A stretch of DNA of 64,000 bases from NCBI RefSeq assembly GCF_947581915.1, contig NZ_CANPWG010000013.1, positions 50,753 through 114,752 of the forward strand, read 5' to 3'. The DNA is from Candidatus Palauibacter scopulicola. GTDB lineage: Bacteria > Gemmatimonadota > Gemmatimonadetes > Palauibacterales > Palauibacteraceae. Each line of letters starts with the position of its first letter. The stretch's first letter is position 1. The notes under the pieces were generated by a model. That model made no database searches. It was given only the letters and a program-made list of their open reading frames with translations, and was not told the DNA's origin. The position numbers and the translations under genes were made by a program. Positions 1 through 7,826 of the stretch are shown here, piece after piece.

Positions 1-2
1 CC

Positions 3-878
3 CGCGGCCGGGTCACGGGCGTGCGCGTCATCGACCGGCAGACGGGAGAGGACCTGGAGTTCCACGGGGAGATCGTCATGCTCGGCGCCTCGGCGCTGGA
101 GTCGACCCGCATCCTCCTCCACTCGACCTCCGCCGACTTCCCGGACGGGCTCGCGAACTCAAGCGGCGCCCTCGGCCGCTATCTCATGGACCACACGATG
201 AGCACCGGGGCGAAGGCGAAGTTCCCCGGCTGGGAGAACCACGGCTACACCGGCCAGCGTCCGAACGGGATCTACATCGCCCGCTTCCGGAACGTGACGG
301 AACCCTCGCCCGACTTCATCCGAGGCTACGGCTACCAGGGGTGGTCCACCCGGCAGGGCTGGAGCCGCGGCCTCGACATGCCGGGCTTCGGCACCGACTA
401 CAAGCGCCGGCTAACCGAACCCGGCGTGTGGGAGTTCGAACTCGGCGCCTTCGGCGAGTGCCTCCCGCGCGAGGAGAACTACATCGAACTCGATCCGGAA
501 CGGGTCGATGCGTGGGGAATCCCCGCCCTCCGCATCCACTGCGAGTGGAGCGACAACGAGCGCCGGATGATGCGCGACAGCGCGGACCGCGCCGCGGAAA
601 TGCTGGAGGCCGGTGGCGGAACGGACGTCGAGTTGCTCACGGACCTCACGGCGCCGGGCCTCACGATCCACGAGATGGGGACGGCCCGCATGGGACGGGA
701 TCCGGCGACCTCCGTCCTCAACGGCTACAACCAGGCCTGGGACGCGCCGAACCTGTTCGTGATCGACGGCGCGGCCATGGCTTCATCCGCCTGTCAGAAC
801 CCGTCCCTCACCTACATGGCCCTCACCGCCCGCGCCTGCCACTACGCCGTCTGGGCAAGAAACCGCGCCGAACTCTAG
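3..878 (+). CDS. GMC-family FAD-dependent oxidoreductase, C-terminal part (5' end outside window)
   Basis: This is the C-terminal roughly 291 residues of a flavin alcohol/sugar oxidoreductase of the glucose-methanol-choline family. The reading frame is already open at the left edge, so the FAD-binding N-terminus lies upstream of the window. The segment keeps 'GASALESTRILLHS' from the central FAD/substrate region. Near the end it has 'HEMGTARMG', with the family's catalytic histidine, and 'NPSLTYMALTARA', the conserved C-terminal FAD-contacting motif. The substrate cannot be read from sequence; such enzymes often oxidise sugars, inositols or choline. Its stop overlaps by a few bases the stop of the convergent transporter gene. 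Confidence 0.88.
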   Translation, partial: RGRVTGVRVIDRQTGEDLEFHGEIVMLGASALESTRILLHSTSADFPDGLANSSGALGRYLMDHTMSTGAKAKFPGWENHGYTGQRPNGIYIARFRNVTEPSPDFIRGYGYQGWSTRQGWSRGLDMPGFGTDYKRRLTEPGVWEFELGAFGECLPREENYIELDPERVDAWGIPALRIHCEWSDNERRMMRDSADRAAEMLEAGGGTDVELLTDLTAPGLTIHEMGTARMGRDPATSVLNGYNQAWDAPNLFVIDGAAMASSACQNPSLTYMALTARACHYAVWARNRAEL

Positions 879-2197
879 CGCTCCGCAGCAAGACCTCGCT
901 GCTGCCTTCCCAGCCACAGCGCGATCAGCAGCCACAGTCCGGCGAGCGGGACCATGGTCAGAGCCAGCGCGGAGCTTCCCAGCCCCAGCGCGCGCAGACC
1001 GGCGAACGACCACACCCCGATCTGGTCGCCCGCACGGTAGACGAACAGGTCGTTGAAGTTCTTCGCCTTGTACTTGTCGCGGCGCGGAAGGACGGTGTAG
1101 AGCACCTCCCGGGTCGGCACCGCGAGCGCGAAGTTCCCCGCCCTCCGCAGCACCTGGAACACGACGAACACCGCGAACACCGGCGCCGCTCCCAGCGCCA
1201 GGAAGCCGAGGACGCTGAGCACGGGCAGGATCCCGAGCGCCAGGCGCACGCCGAGCCACTTCAGGATGCGGCCCGTCAGGAAGAGCTGGGTGAAGAGCGT
1301 GAGGATGTTCACCGAGAGGTCGATGCGCGCGAAGACCGAGGTCCGCTCCGCTCCGGTCGCGAAGGTGCGCGAGACGATGTCCGCCTGGATGTTGTAGAGG
1401 AAGGTGGAACCGATCGTGAACAGCAGCATGAACGCGCCGATCCCGAGCAGGTAGGGCGACGCCAGCACCCGCCGGATCCCCTCCAGCGCCGACCCCCCGA
1501 TCACTTCGTCCGCTTCTACTCCGTCACGCGCACCGGCCGCTGAACCCTCGACCGCTACCGGGGAGGCCGCGCAGCGCGAATCGAGCGCCTTGAGGCAGAC
1601 GACCGCGCCCTCCAGCAGCAGCACCGAGAACAGGAGGAGCGTCGCGGGCGAAAGGAACCCGACCAGAAAGGCCGTGATCGCGGACCCCACGATGCCCCCC
1701 ACGGTGCCGCCGACGCCGATGAGGCCGAACAGGCGGCGGCTCTGGCGCTCCCGGAAGATGTCGGTCATGAACGACCAGAAGACGGAGACCACGAACAGGT
1801 TGAAGACGCTGATCCAGACGAAGAAGGTCCGGCCGATCCACACCGAAGCGGCGCCGTCGGCCACAACCCTCAGCAGCACGAAGTAGACGAGCAGGTTCAG
1901 CATGAAGAAGCGGTACGTGAGCGTCACGAACCGCCGGCGGGTCCACCGTGACACGACCGCGGCGAAGATCGGGTGCACGAGGAGCATGGCCGTCAGCGTC
2001 CCCGTGAAGAGCCAGGGGATGTTCTCGACTCCGCCCGCGACCGCCATCTCTTCGCGGATGGGCCGGATCACGTAGTACGCCGACAGGATGAAGAAGAAAT
2101 AGAGGGCCGACAGCAACACGAGCCCGGCCTCTCCAGGGCGGGCGCCCGTCAGCCGGGCGGCGAACGTGCGCGGCTCGCTCTCCGGCGGCGGCGTCAT
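875..2197 (-). CDS. MFS/NTP-exchanger-like 12-TM membrane transporter
   Basis: This is a 440-residue polytopic inner-membrane protein with about twelve hydrophobic segments. It has an N-terminal signature 'YYVIRPIREEM' followed by 'WLF', and a central loop holding 'GVGGTVGGIVGS' after the sixth helix. This layout resembles Gemmatimonadota proteins labelled MFS transporter and is distantly like the TLC/NTP-NDP exchanger fold. The substrate is unknown. The gene is divergent from a clear paralogue starting 50 bp away (same RP(I/V)RE motif and same large cytoplasmic loop), which suggests local duplication and inversion. The ATG start leaves about 22 residues before the first helix. Confidence 0.72.
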   Translation of the reverse strand: MTPPPESEPRTFAARLTGARPGEAGLVLLSALYFFFILSAYYVIRPIREEMAVAGGVENIPWLFTGTLTAMLLVHPIFAAVVSRWTRRRFVTLTYRFFMLNLLVYFVLLRVVADGAASVWIGRTFFVWISVFNLFVVSVFWSFMTDIFRERQSRRLFGLIGVGGTVGGIVGSAITAFLVGFLSPATLLLFSVLLLEGAVVCLKALDSRCAASPVAVEGSAAGARDGVEADEVIGGSALEGIRRVLASPYLLGIGAFMLLFTIGSTFLYNIQADIVSRTFATGAERTSVFARIDLSVNILTLFTQLFLTGRILKWLGVRLALGILPVLSVLGFLALGAAPVFAVFVVFQVLRRAGNFALAVPTREVLYTVLPRRDKYKAKNFNDLFVYRAGDQIGVWSFAGLRALGLGSSALALTMVPLAGLWLLIALWLGRQQRGLAAER

Positions 2198-2247
2198 CCG
2201 GGGGAAGCTCCGGGTTGGCGCTTCATCGTGGCTCTGCTTGCCGGTAG

Positions 2248-3720
2248 ATGGAAAAAGGGATTCTCTTCAGAGGATCCTGGAACCTAACGGTGAGAGCGAA
2301 CGTGGCCAGCTTCCTGCAATCTGTCGCCGGCGCCGCCCGGCGGATCCTCAACATGCGACGGGGCGAGTTCAGGCTCGCCGTACTGTCCGCGCTTTTCTTC
2401 TTCCTCGTCCTCTGCGGCTACTTCTTCCTCCGTCCCGTGCGGGAGGCGATGGGGGTCGCCCGCGGGATGGACGACCTGCGCTGGCTCTTCGCCGTCACTT
2501 CGGTGGGCTCCCTGTTCGTGGTTCTCGTCTTCGGGGGCGTCGTGGCGCGGACGAACCGGCGGCGCTTCATCCCGATCGCGTACCTGTTCGTCATCGCCTG
2601 TCTGATCGGCTTCGCGACGCTGCTGATCCAGGACGTGCGGGCGGGCGGCGGCCTCATCGGCACCGACGCGGAGACCGGCCTCGCGCGCGGCGTCGGCTAC
2701 ACCTTCTACGTGTGGCTGAGCGTCATCAACCTGTTCTCGACCAGCGTATTCTGGGCCTTCATGGTCGACGTGTTCGATGTCGACCAGGGGAAGAGGATGT
2801 TCCCCTTCATCGGGATCGGGGGCACGCTGGGGGCGCTGGCCGGGGGGCGCGGCGCGAGCTTCGTCAGCGGGCTGACCGAGAGTCCGTACCTGCCCGCCGG
2901 CCTCATGCTGGTCGGGGCCGGCTGCTTCGCGCTCGCGATCGCCGTCATGCTGATCCTCGACCGCAGGGCCGGGGCGTCGGACCTCTCCCGGCTCGGAGCG
3001 GACCCGGCCGGCGGACCGGTAGCGTCGGACGGCGGGGCGTCGGACGGCCGGGCGTCGGAAACCGGACCCCGGCGACGAGGCGATGGGGGCACGCGGATCG
3101 GGGGCGGGGCGCTGGAGGGTCTGCGGGCCGTGTTCACCTCGCCCTACCTGCTCGGCGTCGGCCTCTGGGTCGTGTTCATGGCGATCTCGAACACGCTGAT
3201 CTACTTCACGCAGGCGAACGTCATCCTCGGGGCCACGGACACGTTCAGCCAGCGCGTCGGGAGCTTCGCCGACTTCGACTCGCTGGCGCAGTTCGGCACC
3301 CTGCTGACGCAGATCTTCATCACGACCCACTTGATCCGGAAGCTCGGGGTCGGCTGGACGCTCGCCATCCTGCCGCTCGTCACCGTGCTCGGGTTCGTCG
3401 TGCTGGCCGTGTGGCCGATCTACGGGGTGATGATGATCTTCCAGGCCGTCCACCGCGCGACGCGCTACGCGATTTCGCGGCCGTCGCGCGAGACGCTGTT
3501 CTCGGTCGTGCCGCCCGCGGAGAAGTACAAGGGGAAGCCGATCGTCGACGTCTTCCTGTACCGGGGCGGAGACCTCGCGGGCGCCGGCATCGACAGCCTG
3601 TTCGCGATGCTCGGGCTGACGCTGGCGTGGGTCGCGATGTCCACGGCGCCGCTGGCCGGGATGTGGATCGTCCTCTCCATCGCGCTCGGGCGGGCCCAGG
3701 CACGGCGCATGGACTCCTGA
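2248..3720 (+). CDS. MFS/NTP-exchanger-like 12-TM membrane transporter, paralogue of the divergent neighbour
   Basis: This is a 490-residue membrane protein with about twelve predicted helices. It shares with the divergent neighbour the motif 'YFFLRPVREAMG', the segment 'YVWLSVINLFSTSVFWAFM' and the loop 'GIGGTLGALAGG'. A charged, Ser/Asp/Gly-rich cytoplasmic loop (about residues 245-285) separates the two halves. The substrate is unknown. The ATG at 2248 has no good ribosome site. A GTG at 2290 or an ATG at 2353 would still keep the first helix, so the N-terminus is uncertain by up to 35 residues. The next gene begins only 7 bp after the stop. Confidence 0.7.
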   Translation: MEKGILFRGSWNLTVRANVASFLQSVAGAARRILNMRRGEFRLAVLSALFFFLVLCGYFFLRPVREAMGVARGMDDLRWLFAVTSVGSLFVVLVFGGVVARTNRRRFIPIAYLFVIACLIGFATLLIQDVRAGGGLIGTDAETGLARGVGYTFYVWLSVINLFSTSVFWAFMVDVFDVDQGKRMFPFIGIGGTLGALAGGRGASFVSGLTESPYLPAGLMLVGAGCFALAIAVMLILDRRAGASDLSRLGADPAGGPVASDGGASDGRASETGPRRRGDGGTRIGGGALEGLRAVFTSPYLLGVGLWVVFMAISNTLIYFTQANVILGATDTFSQRVGSFADFDSLAQFGTLLTQIFITTHLIRKLGVGWTLAILPLVTVLGFVVLAVWPIYGVMMIFQAVHRATRYAISRPSRETLFSVVPPAEKYKGKPIVDVFLYRGGDLAGAGIDSLFAMLGLTLAWVAMSTAPLAGMWIVLSIALGRAQARRMDS

Positions 3721-3727
3721 GCCGCCG

Positions 3728-4564
3728 GTGCTGCCCGACGATCTGTTCGGTCCCGGCTCCCCGCTGCGGGTCATCGGCCACCGGGGGGCCGCGGCGTTCG
3801 CGCCGGAGAACACGCTCCCGTCCTTCGAGCACGCGGTGCGCGTGGGGGCCGACGCGGTGGAGCTCGACCTGCACCGGAGCGCGGACGGCCGCCTCATGGT
3901 CATCCACGATCCGACTCTCCCCCGCACCACCGACGGGTCGGGGGACGTCGAGGCGCTGACGCGAGACGAACTGCGCGCCTTCGACGCCGGATACCGCTTC
4001 ACGACGGACCACGGGAAGACGTTTCCCTTCCGGGGAATGGGGGCTGGCGTGCCCACGCTCGAGGAGGTGCTGGAGGCGGTGGGAGACCTGCCCGTGATCG
4101 CGGAGATCAAGTCGGCGGCGGCGGGGCACGAACTGGGCGCGTGGCTGCAGCGGAGCGGGAATCGCGCGGACCGGGAGCGGATCCTGGTCGGCGGCTTCGA
4201 GCGCGCGGAGGTGGAGCTTGCGAGCCGGCACGCGCGCTGGCACTGCGCCTACCAGGACGAACTCCGCGCGTACGTCCTGCTCGGCAAGGTCGGCCTCGGC
4301 CGCCGCTTCGCCCCCGCGGGTTGCGCCGCCGCCATGCTGCCCGAACGGCAGGGTGCGCTGCGCATCGTCACGCCACGCTTCGTCCGGCGCGCCCACGCCG
4401 ACGGCATGGGCGTCTTCGTGTGGACCGTGAACCATCCCGATGACATGCGGCGCCTCCTCGACTGGGGCGTTGACGGCCTCGTGAGCGACGCGCCGGGGCG
4501 GGCCCGGCGGATCCTGGACGAGCGGGACGTGCAGGGAGGCGCGGGACGACATGCCGCAGCCTGA
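3728..4564 (+). CDS. glycerophosphodiester phosphodiesterase
   Basis: This 278-residue enzyme has a GDPD TIM-barrel fold and hydrolyses glycerophosphodiesters to glycerol-3-phosphate and an alcohol. The catalytic block is complete: 'GHRGAAAFAPENTLPSF' near residue 17, then 'VELDLH' (metal-binding Glu and Asp), then 'VIHDP' with the second catalytic histidine. The C-terminal 'VFVWTVNHPDDMRRLLDWGVDGLVSD' is the usual barrel-closing strand. No signal peptide is visible, so it is probably cytoplasmic. It starts with GTG 7 bp after the transporter and its 3' end overlaps the DNA polymerase IV start by 14 bp, which implies co-transcription. Confidence 0.9.
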   Translation: MLPDDLFGPGSPLRVIGHRGAAAFAPENTLPSFEHAVRVGADAVELDLHRSADGRLMVIHDPTLPRTTDGSGDVEALTRDELRAFDAGYRFTTDHGKTFPFRGMGAGVPTLEEVLEAVGDLPVIAEIKSAAAGHELGAWLQRSGNRADRERILVGGFERAEVELASRHARWHCAYQDELRAYVLLGKVGLGRRFAPAGCAAAMLPERQGALRIVTPRFVRRAHADGMGVFVWTVNHPDDMRRLLDWGVDGLVSDAPGRARRILDERDVQGGAGRHAAA

Positions 4565-5774
4565 GCCGCGGCCCCGGACGATCCTCCACGTGGACATGGA
4601 CGCCTTCTATGCCGCCGTCGAGGTGCGCGAGGACCCGTCGCTGCGCGGCAAGCCCGTCATCATCGGATCCGCCCCGCGCAAGGGCCGCGGCCGTGGCGTC
4701 GTCTCGACGGCCAACTACGAGGCCCGGCGCTACGGGATCCACTCCGCGATGCCGATCTCGCAGGCGTGGCGCCGCTGCCCCGACGGCGCCTACGTGCGCC
4801 CCCGCATCGCCTTCTATGCGGAGATCTCGGGGCGCATCTTCGACATCTTCCGCTCCTTCACCGACCAGGTGGAGACGCTCTCGCTGGACGAGGCCTTCCT
4901 CGACGTGACGGCGAGCCGGCGGCTGTTCGGCACGGGACCGGAGATCGCGGCCCGCATCCGGCGGCGGATCGCCGAGGAGGAGCGGCTCACGGCCTCCGTC
5001 GGCGTCGCCTCCAACAAGTACGTGGCGAAGGTGGCGAGCGACCTCAGGAAGCCGGACGCGCTCGTCGTCGTGCCGCCGGGGACCGAACGCGAGTTCCTGG
5101 CGCCGCTCTCCGTCTCCCGGCTGTGGGGGGCGGGGCCGAAGGTGCAGGCCCGGCTCGCCCGGCTCGGCTTCAGGACGATCGGGGACGTGGCGCGCAACAA
5201 GCCCGAGTTCCTCGAGGCCTCCCTGGGCCGCAAGCTGGGGCGGCGGCTGCACGAACTCGCGAACGGCCTCGACGTGCGGCGGGTCGACCCCAGGCCGGGG
5301 CGAAAGTCGCTCGGCAAGGAGGTGACCTTCCCGCGGGACGTCGAGGACCGCGCCCGCGTCGAGCGCACCCTGCTCGCCCTCTGCGAGGGGGTCGGGCGGT
5401 CGCTGCGCCGGAAGGGGATCGCGGGGCGCACGGTGCAGTTGAAGCTGCGCTGGGACGGCTTCGAGACGCATACGCGCCAGCGGACGCTCGAGCGGCCGGC
5501 GGACATGACCGAAGCCATCTGGCCCGTCGCGCGGGAGCTGTTCCGGGAGGCCGACGATCCCCGCCGCCTCGTCCGCCTCATCGGGGTCAGCCTCTCCGGC
5601 TTCGATCATCCGCAAGACGAGCAACTCGGGCTCCTCGGCGACGACGACCCGGCCACCGCCGGCGGGGAGAGCCGGCGCGAACTGGCGAAGACGATGGATG
5701 TCGTGGCGGACCGCTTCGGCCGCGATGCGCTGAAGCGGGCCGCCCTTCTCGATTCCAACGTGCGAGGCACGTAG
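4551..5774 (+). CDS. dinB: DNA polymerase IV (Y-family translesion polymerase)
   Basis: This 407-residue error-prone polymerase carries out translesion synthesis. It carries the Y-family active site: 'HVDMDAFYAAVE' at about residues 13-24 and 'LSLDEAFLDVT' near residue 110, whose acidic residues bind the two metals. 'SVGVASNKYVAKVASD' completes the palm. The HhH-like thumb ('LWGAGPKVQARLARLGFRTIGD') and a little-finger domain follow. Length fits DinB. No LexA-like box is visible because the start lies inside the preceding phosphodiesterase gene, so SOS control would have to act on the operon promoter. Confidence 0.95.
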   Translation: MPQPEPRPRTILHVDMDAFYAAVEVREDPSLRGKPVIIGSAPRKGRGRGVVSTANYEARRYGIHSAMPISQAWRRCPDGAYVRPRIAFYAEISGRIFDIFRSFTDQVETLSLDEAFLDVTASRRLFGTGPEIAARIRRRIAEEERLTASVGVASNKYVAKVASDLRKPDALVVVPPGTEREFLAPLSVSRLWGAGPKVQARLARLGFRTIGDVARNKPEFLEASLGRKLGRRLHELANGLDVRRVDPRPGRKSLGKEVTFPRDVEDRARVERTLLALCEGVGRSLRRKGIAGRTVQLKLRWDGFETHTRQRTLERPADMTEAIWPVARELFREADDPRRLVRLIGVSLSGFDHPQDEQLGLLGDDDPATAGGESRRELAKTMDVVADRFGRDALKRAALLDSNVRGT

Positions 5775-5800
5775 CGCGACGCACAGCGAGGCACACGACC

Positions 5801-6271
5801 ATGCAGGCATTTCCGATTCCACCGGCCTCCGGGCGCGGCATCCTCTGGTTCTTCATCATCATCATCGTCGTCCTCAGCGGCGTGACGCTCATGCTGGGCT
5901 GGGCGGCCTGGTCCACGCGGAACAGCCGGGCCGAGGTGTCGCCGGCCGGCCTGAAGCTGGTGGGAGACCTCTGGGGGCGGACGATCCCCCTCGACCGGCT
6001 CGAACTGGACGACGCCCGGATCGTGGACCTGCGCGGCGAGCCCGATCTCGTCCCCCGCCGGCGCACCATGGGGACGGCGCTCGGAGGCTACTCGGCGGGA
6101 TGGTTCCGGCTCCGCGGCGGGGAGAAGGCGCTCCTCTACCTCACGGACCGCCGGAGGGTGGTGTACATTCCCACGCTCGACGGATACTCGCTCCTCGTCA
6201 GCCAGGACGACCCCCGGCGCTTTCTGGACGCGCTCCACGAGACGGCCGGCAACACCACCGAAGGAGAGTGA
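5801..6271 (+). CDS. small single-span membrane protein with PH-like domain
   Basis: This is a 156-residue protein of unknown role. An N-terminal hydrophobic helix ('ILWFFIIIIVVLSGVTLMLGWAAW', split around residues 14-38) is followed by a beta-rich soluble part containing 'GDLWGRTIPLDRLELDDARIVDL' and 'KALLYLTDRRRVVYIPT'. That layout resembles bacterial PH-like (bPH) domains. The start is the ATG just 26 bp after dinB; the same frame stays open far upstream inside dinB, but only as a shadow of that gene. The next gene follows after 6 bp, so it belongs to the same run. The domain assignment is inference from pattern. Confidence 0.6.
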   Translation: MQAFPIPPASGRGILWFFIIIIVVLSGVTLMLGWAAWSTRNSRAEVSPAGLKLVGDLWGRTIPLDRLELDDARIVDLRGEPDLVPRRRTMGTALGGYSAGWFRLRGGEKALLYLTDRRRVVYIPTLDGYSLLVSQDDPRRFLDALHETAGNTTEGE

Positions 6272-6277
6272 CCACGG

Positions 6278-6865
6278 ATGCTCCCGACACGGGCTGAGGC
6301 GCTCGCGATCGTCCACGAATACACCGAGAGTCCCGGACTCCGGCGCCACATGCTGGCGGTCGAGGCCGCCATGCGCGCCTACGCGCGGAAGTACGGCGAG
6401 GACGAGGACCGGTGGGGCGTGGCGGGGCTGCTGCACGATTTCGACTACGAGCGCTGGCCCAACCACGACCACGCGCCCGATGCGGAGCACCCCTCGACCG
6501 GGGTCGCCATCCTCCGAGAGAAGGGGGTGGATGAGGACATCCTCGAGACGATCATGGCCCACGCGGACTACACGGAGGTCGAGGCAACGACACGGATGTC
6601 GAAGACGCTCCGGGCCGTGGACGAACTCACCGGCTTCATCACCGCCTGCGCGCTCGTGCGGCCCACGCGGCTCGCCGGCATGAAGACGCGGTCGGTGAGA
6701 AAGAAGATGAAGGACAAGGCGTTCGCCGCCGCGATCAGCCGCGACGAGATGCTGGAGAATTGCGCGGAACTGGGCGAAGACATGGGCGAGCACATCGCCT
6801 TCGTCATCGCCGCCATGCAGCTTGCGGCGGAAGATCTCGGTCTGAACGGTCCGGGGGGAGCATGA
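6278..6865 (+). CDS. HD-domain metal-dependent phosphohydrolase family protein
   Basis: This 195-residue protein has an HD fold. The metal-site residues appear in order: a His in 'LRRHMLAVE', 'LLHDFDYERW' (the HD pair), a His in 'NHDHAPDAEHP', and 'MAHADYTEV'. It lacks the RelA/SpoT synthetase or dGTPase extensions, so it is a stand-alone HD hydrolase of unknown nucleotide substrate, often annotated HDIG. The C-terminal part ('AISRDEMLENCAELGEDM') is helical. Its last codons overlap by 4 bp the start of the following micro-protein, indicating translational coupling. Confidence 0.8.
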   Translation: MLPTRAEALAIVHEYTESPGLRRHMLAVEAAMRAYARKYGEDEDRWGVAGLLHDFDYERWPNHDHAPDAEHPSTGVAILREKGVDEDILETIMAHADYTEVEATTRMSKTLRAVDELTGFITACALVRPTRLAGMKTRSVRKKMKDKAFAAAISRDEMLENCAELGEDMGEHIAFVIAAMQLAAEDLGLNGPGGA

Positions 6866-6981
6866 CCACGACAACGATCATCATGATGATCCTCATCCTC
6901 GGATTCGTCTGGGGAGGACTCGCCGTCCTCGCGTCGATCGCCTGGCGCAAGGAAGGCGCCAAGCGGGGCGGAGAGAGCTAG
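6862..6981 (+). CDS. MetS-like single-helix micro-protein
   Basis: This 39-residue protein consists of one transmembrane helix ('IIMMILILGFVWGGLAVLAS') and a short basic tail ('WRKEGAKRGGES'). The pattern M-T-T-(S/T)-x-IIMM...WGG is that of the MetS family, small subunits of NSS-type sodium:amino-acid importers such as MetPS. No NSS transporter gene lies next to it here, so the partner would have to be encoded elsewhere, or the resemblance reflects a generic short helix. The ATG overlaps the HD-gene stop by 4 bp, which supports translation. Confidence 0.55.
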   Translation: MTTTTIIMMILILGFVWGGLAVLASIAWRKEGAKRGGES

Positions 6982-6989
6982 CCGCCCGA

Positions 6990-7781
6990 GTGAGCCCGCA
7001 AATGAGGGGAAGGCGCCGCGGGGGACGGACCCTCCTGCTGACGCTGGCCGCGCTGGCGGCCGGGTCGTGCTTCCTCCCCATCCCCCGCGCGATGCGCCCG
7101 CCCGAGCCGGTCGGCGCCGATTCGGCGGCCCTGGATCCCGCCCAACGGGATTCGATCGCACAGGCCGAGCGTGAGACCGCGCGACAGGATTCGATCGTGA
7201 GGGCCGAGCTCGAGGCCGCCCGGCGGGATTCGATCGCACGGGCCGAGCGGGAGGCGGCGCGCCGGGATTCGATCGCACGAGCCGAGCGGGCCGCGGCCGC
7301 GCGCCGCGACTCGATCCTCCAGGCCGAGCGAGCCGCCGCGGTCCGGGACTCGCTGGAGGCGGCCCGGCGCGACTCGCTGACCGCCGCCGCCCGCCGCGAC
7401 TCGCTGGCCGCCATCGAGACGGCCCGGGCCGCGGTCGAAGCCGAACTGGCGGAACTCCGCGAATCGGGCCCCGCGTACGTCGCCGTCGACGAGGCGCCGC
7501 GCCTCGTGTGGGACACCGATGCCGAAGCCGCGCTCGCGACGACCCTGCTTCCCGTGATCCGCGCCGAGGGACTCGACGCCGACATCGCGGCTTCCATCTG
7601 GCTTCTCGTGCGGACCGATGGGCGAGTCGAGGCGACCGCGATCCAGGTCTCATCCGGCGACCAGGCCTTCGACGCGGCGGCCGTGCGCGCGGCCCGCGCG
7701 CTGCTCTTCGCCCCCGCCCTCCGCGACGGTCGCCCCGCCCCCGTCTGGGTCCTGCGCGAGATCTCGCTTCTCATGCGGTAG
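6990..7781 (+). CDS. lipoprotein with RDS coiled-coil repeats and TonB C-terminal-like domain
   Basis: This is a 263-residue envelope protein. A basic N-terminus and hydrophobic stretch end in the lipobox 'LAAGSC', so it is probably a lipoprotein. Residues about 45-145 are a charged Ala/Arg/Glu/Asp-rich helix with eight '(R/Q)DS(I/L)' units at 10-15 residue spacing, likely a long coiled coil. The C-terminal 80 residues ('IWLLVRTDGRVEATAIQVSSGDQAFDAAAVRAAR', quoted with a break after TAI) match the TonB C-terminal pattern. A classical TonB has an inner-membrane helix instead of a lipid anchor. GTG at 6990 or ATG at 7002 could start it. Confidence 0.65.
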   Translation: MSPQMRGRRRGGRTLLLTLAALAAGSCFLPIPRAMRPPEPVGADSAALDPAQRDSIAQAERETARQDSIVRAELEAARRDSIARAEREAARRDSIARAERAAAARRDSILQAERAAAVRDSLEAARRDSLTAAARRDSLAAIETARAAVEAELAELRESGPAYVAVDEAPRLVWDTDAEAALATTLLPVIRAEGLDADIAASIWLLVRTDGRVEATAIQVSSGDQAFDAAAVRAARALLFAPALRDGRPAPVWVLREISLLMR

Positions 7782-7826
7782 CCGGGGGCTGCGATCCGTC
7801 GTCCAACCGAATAGCTTGCGCGCCCG

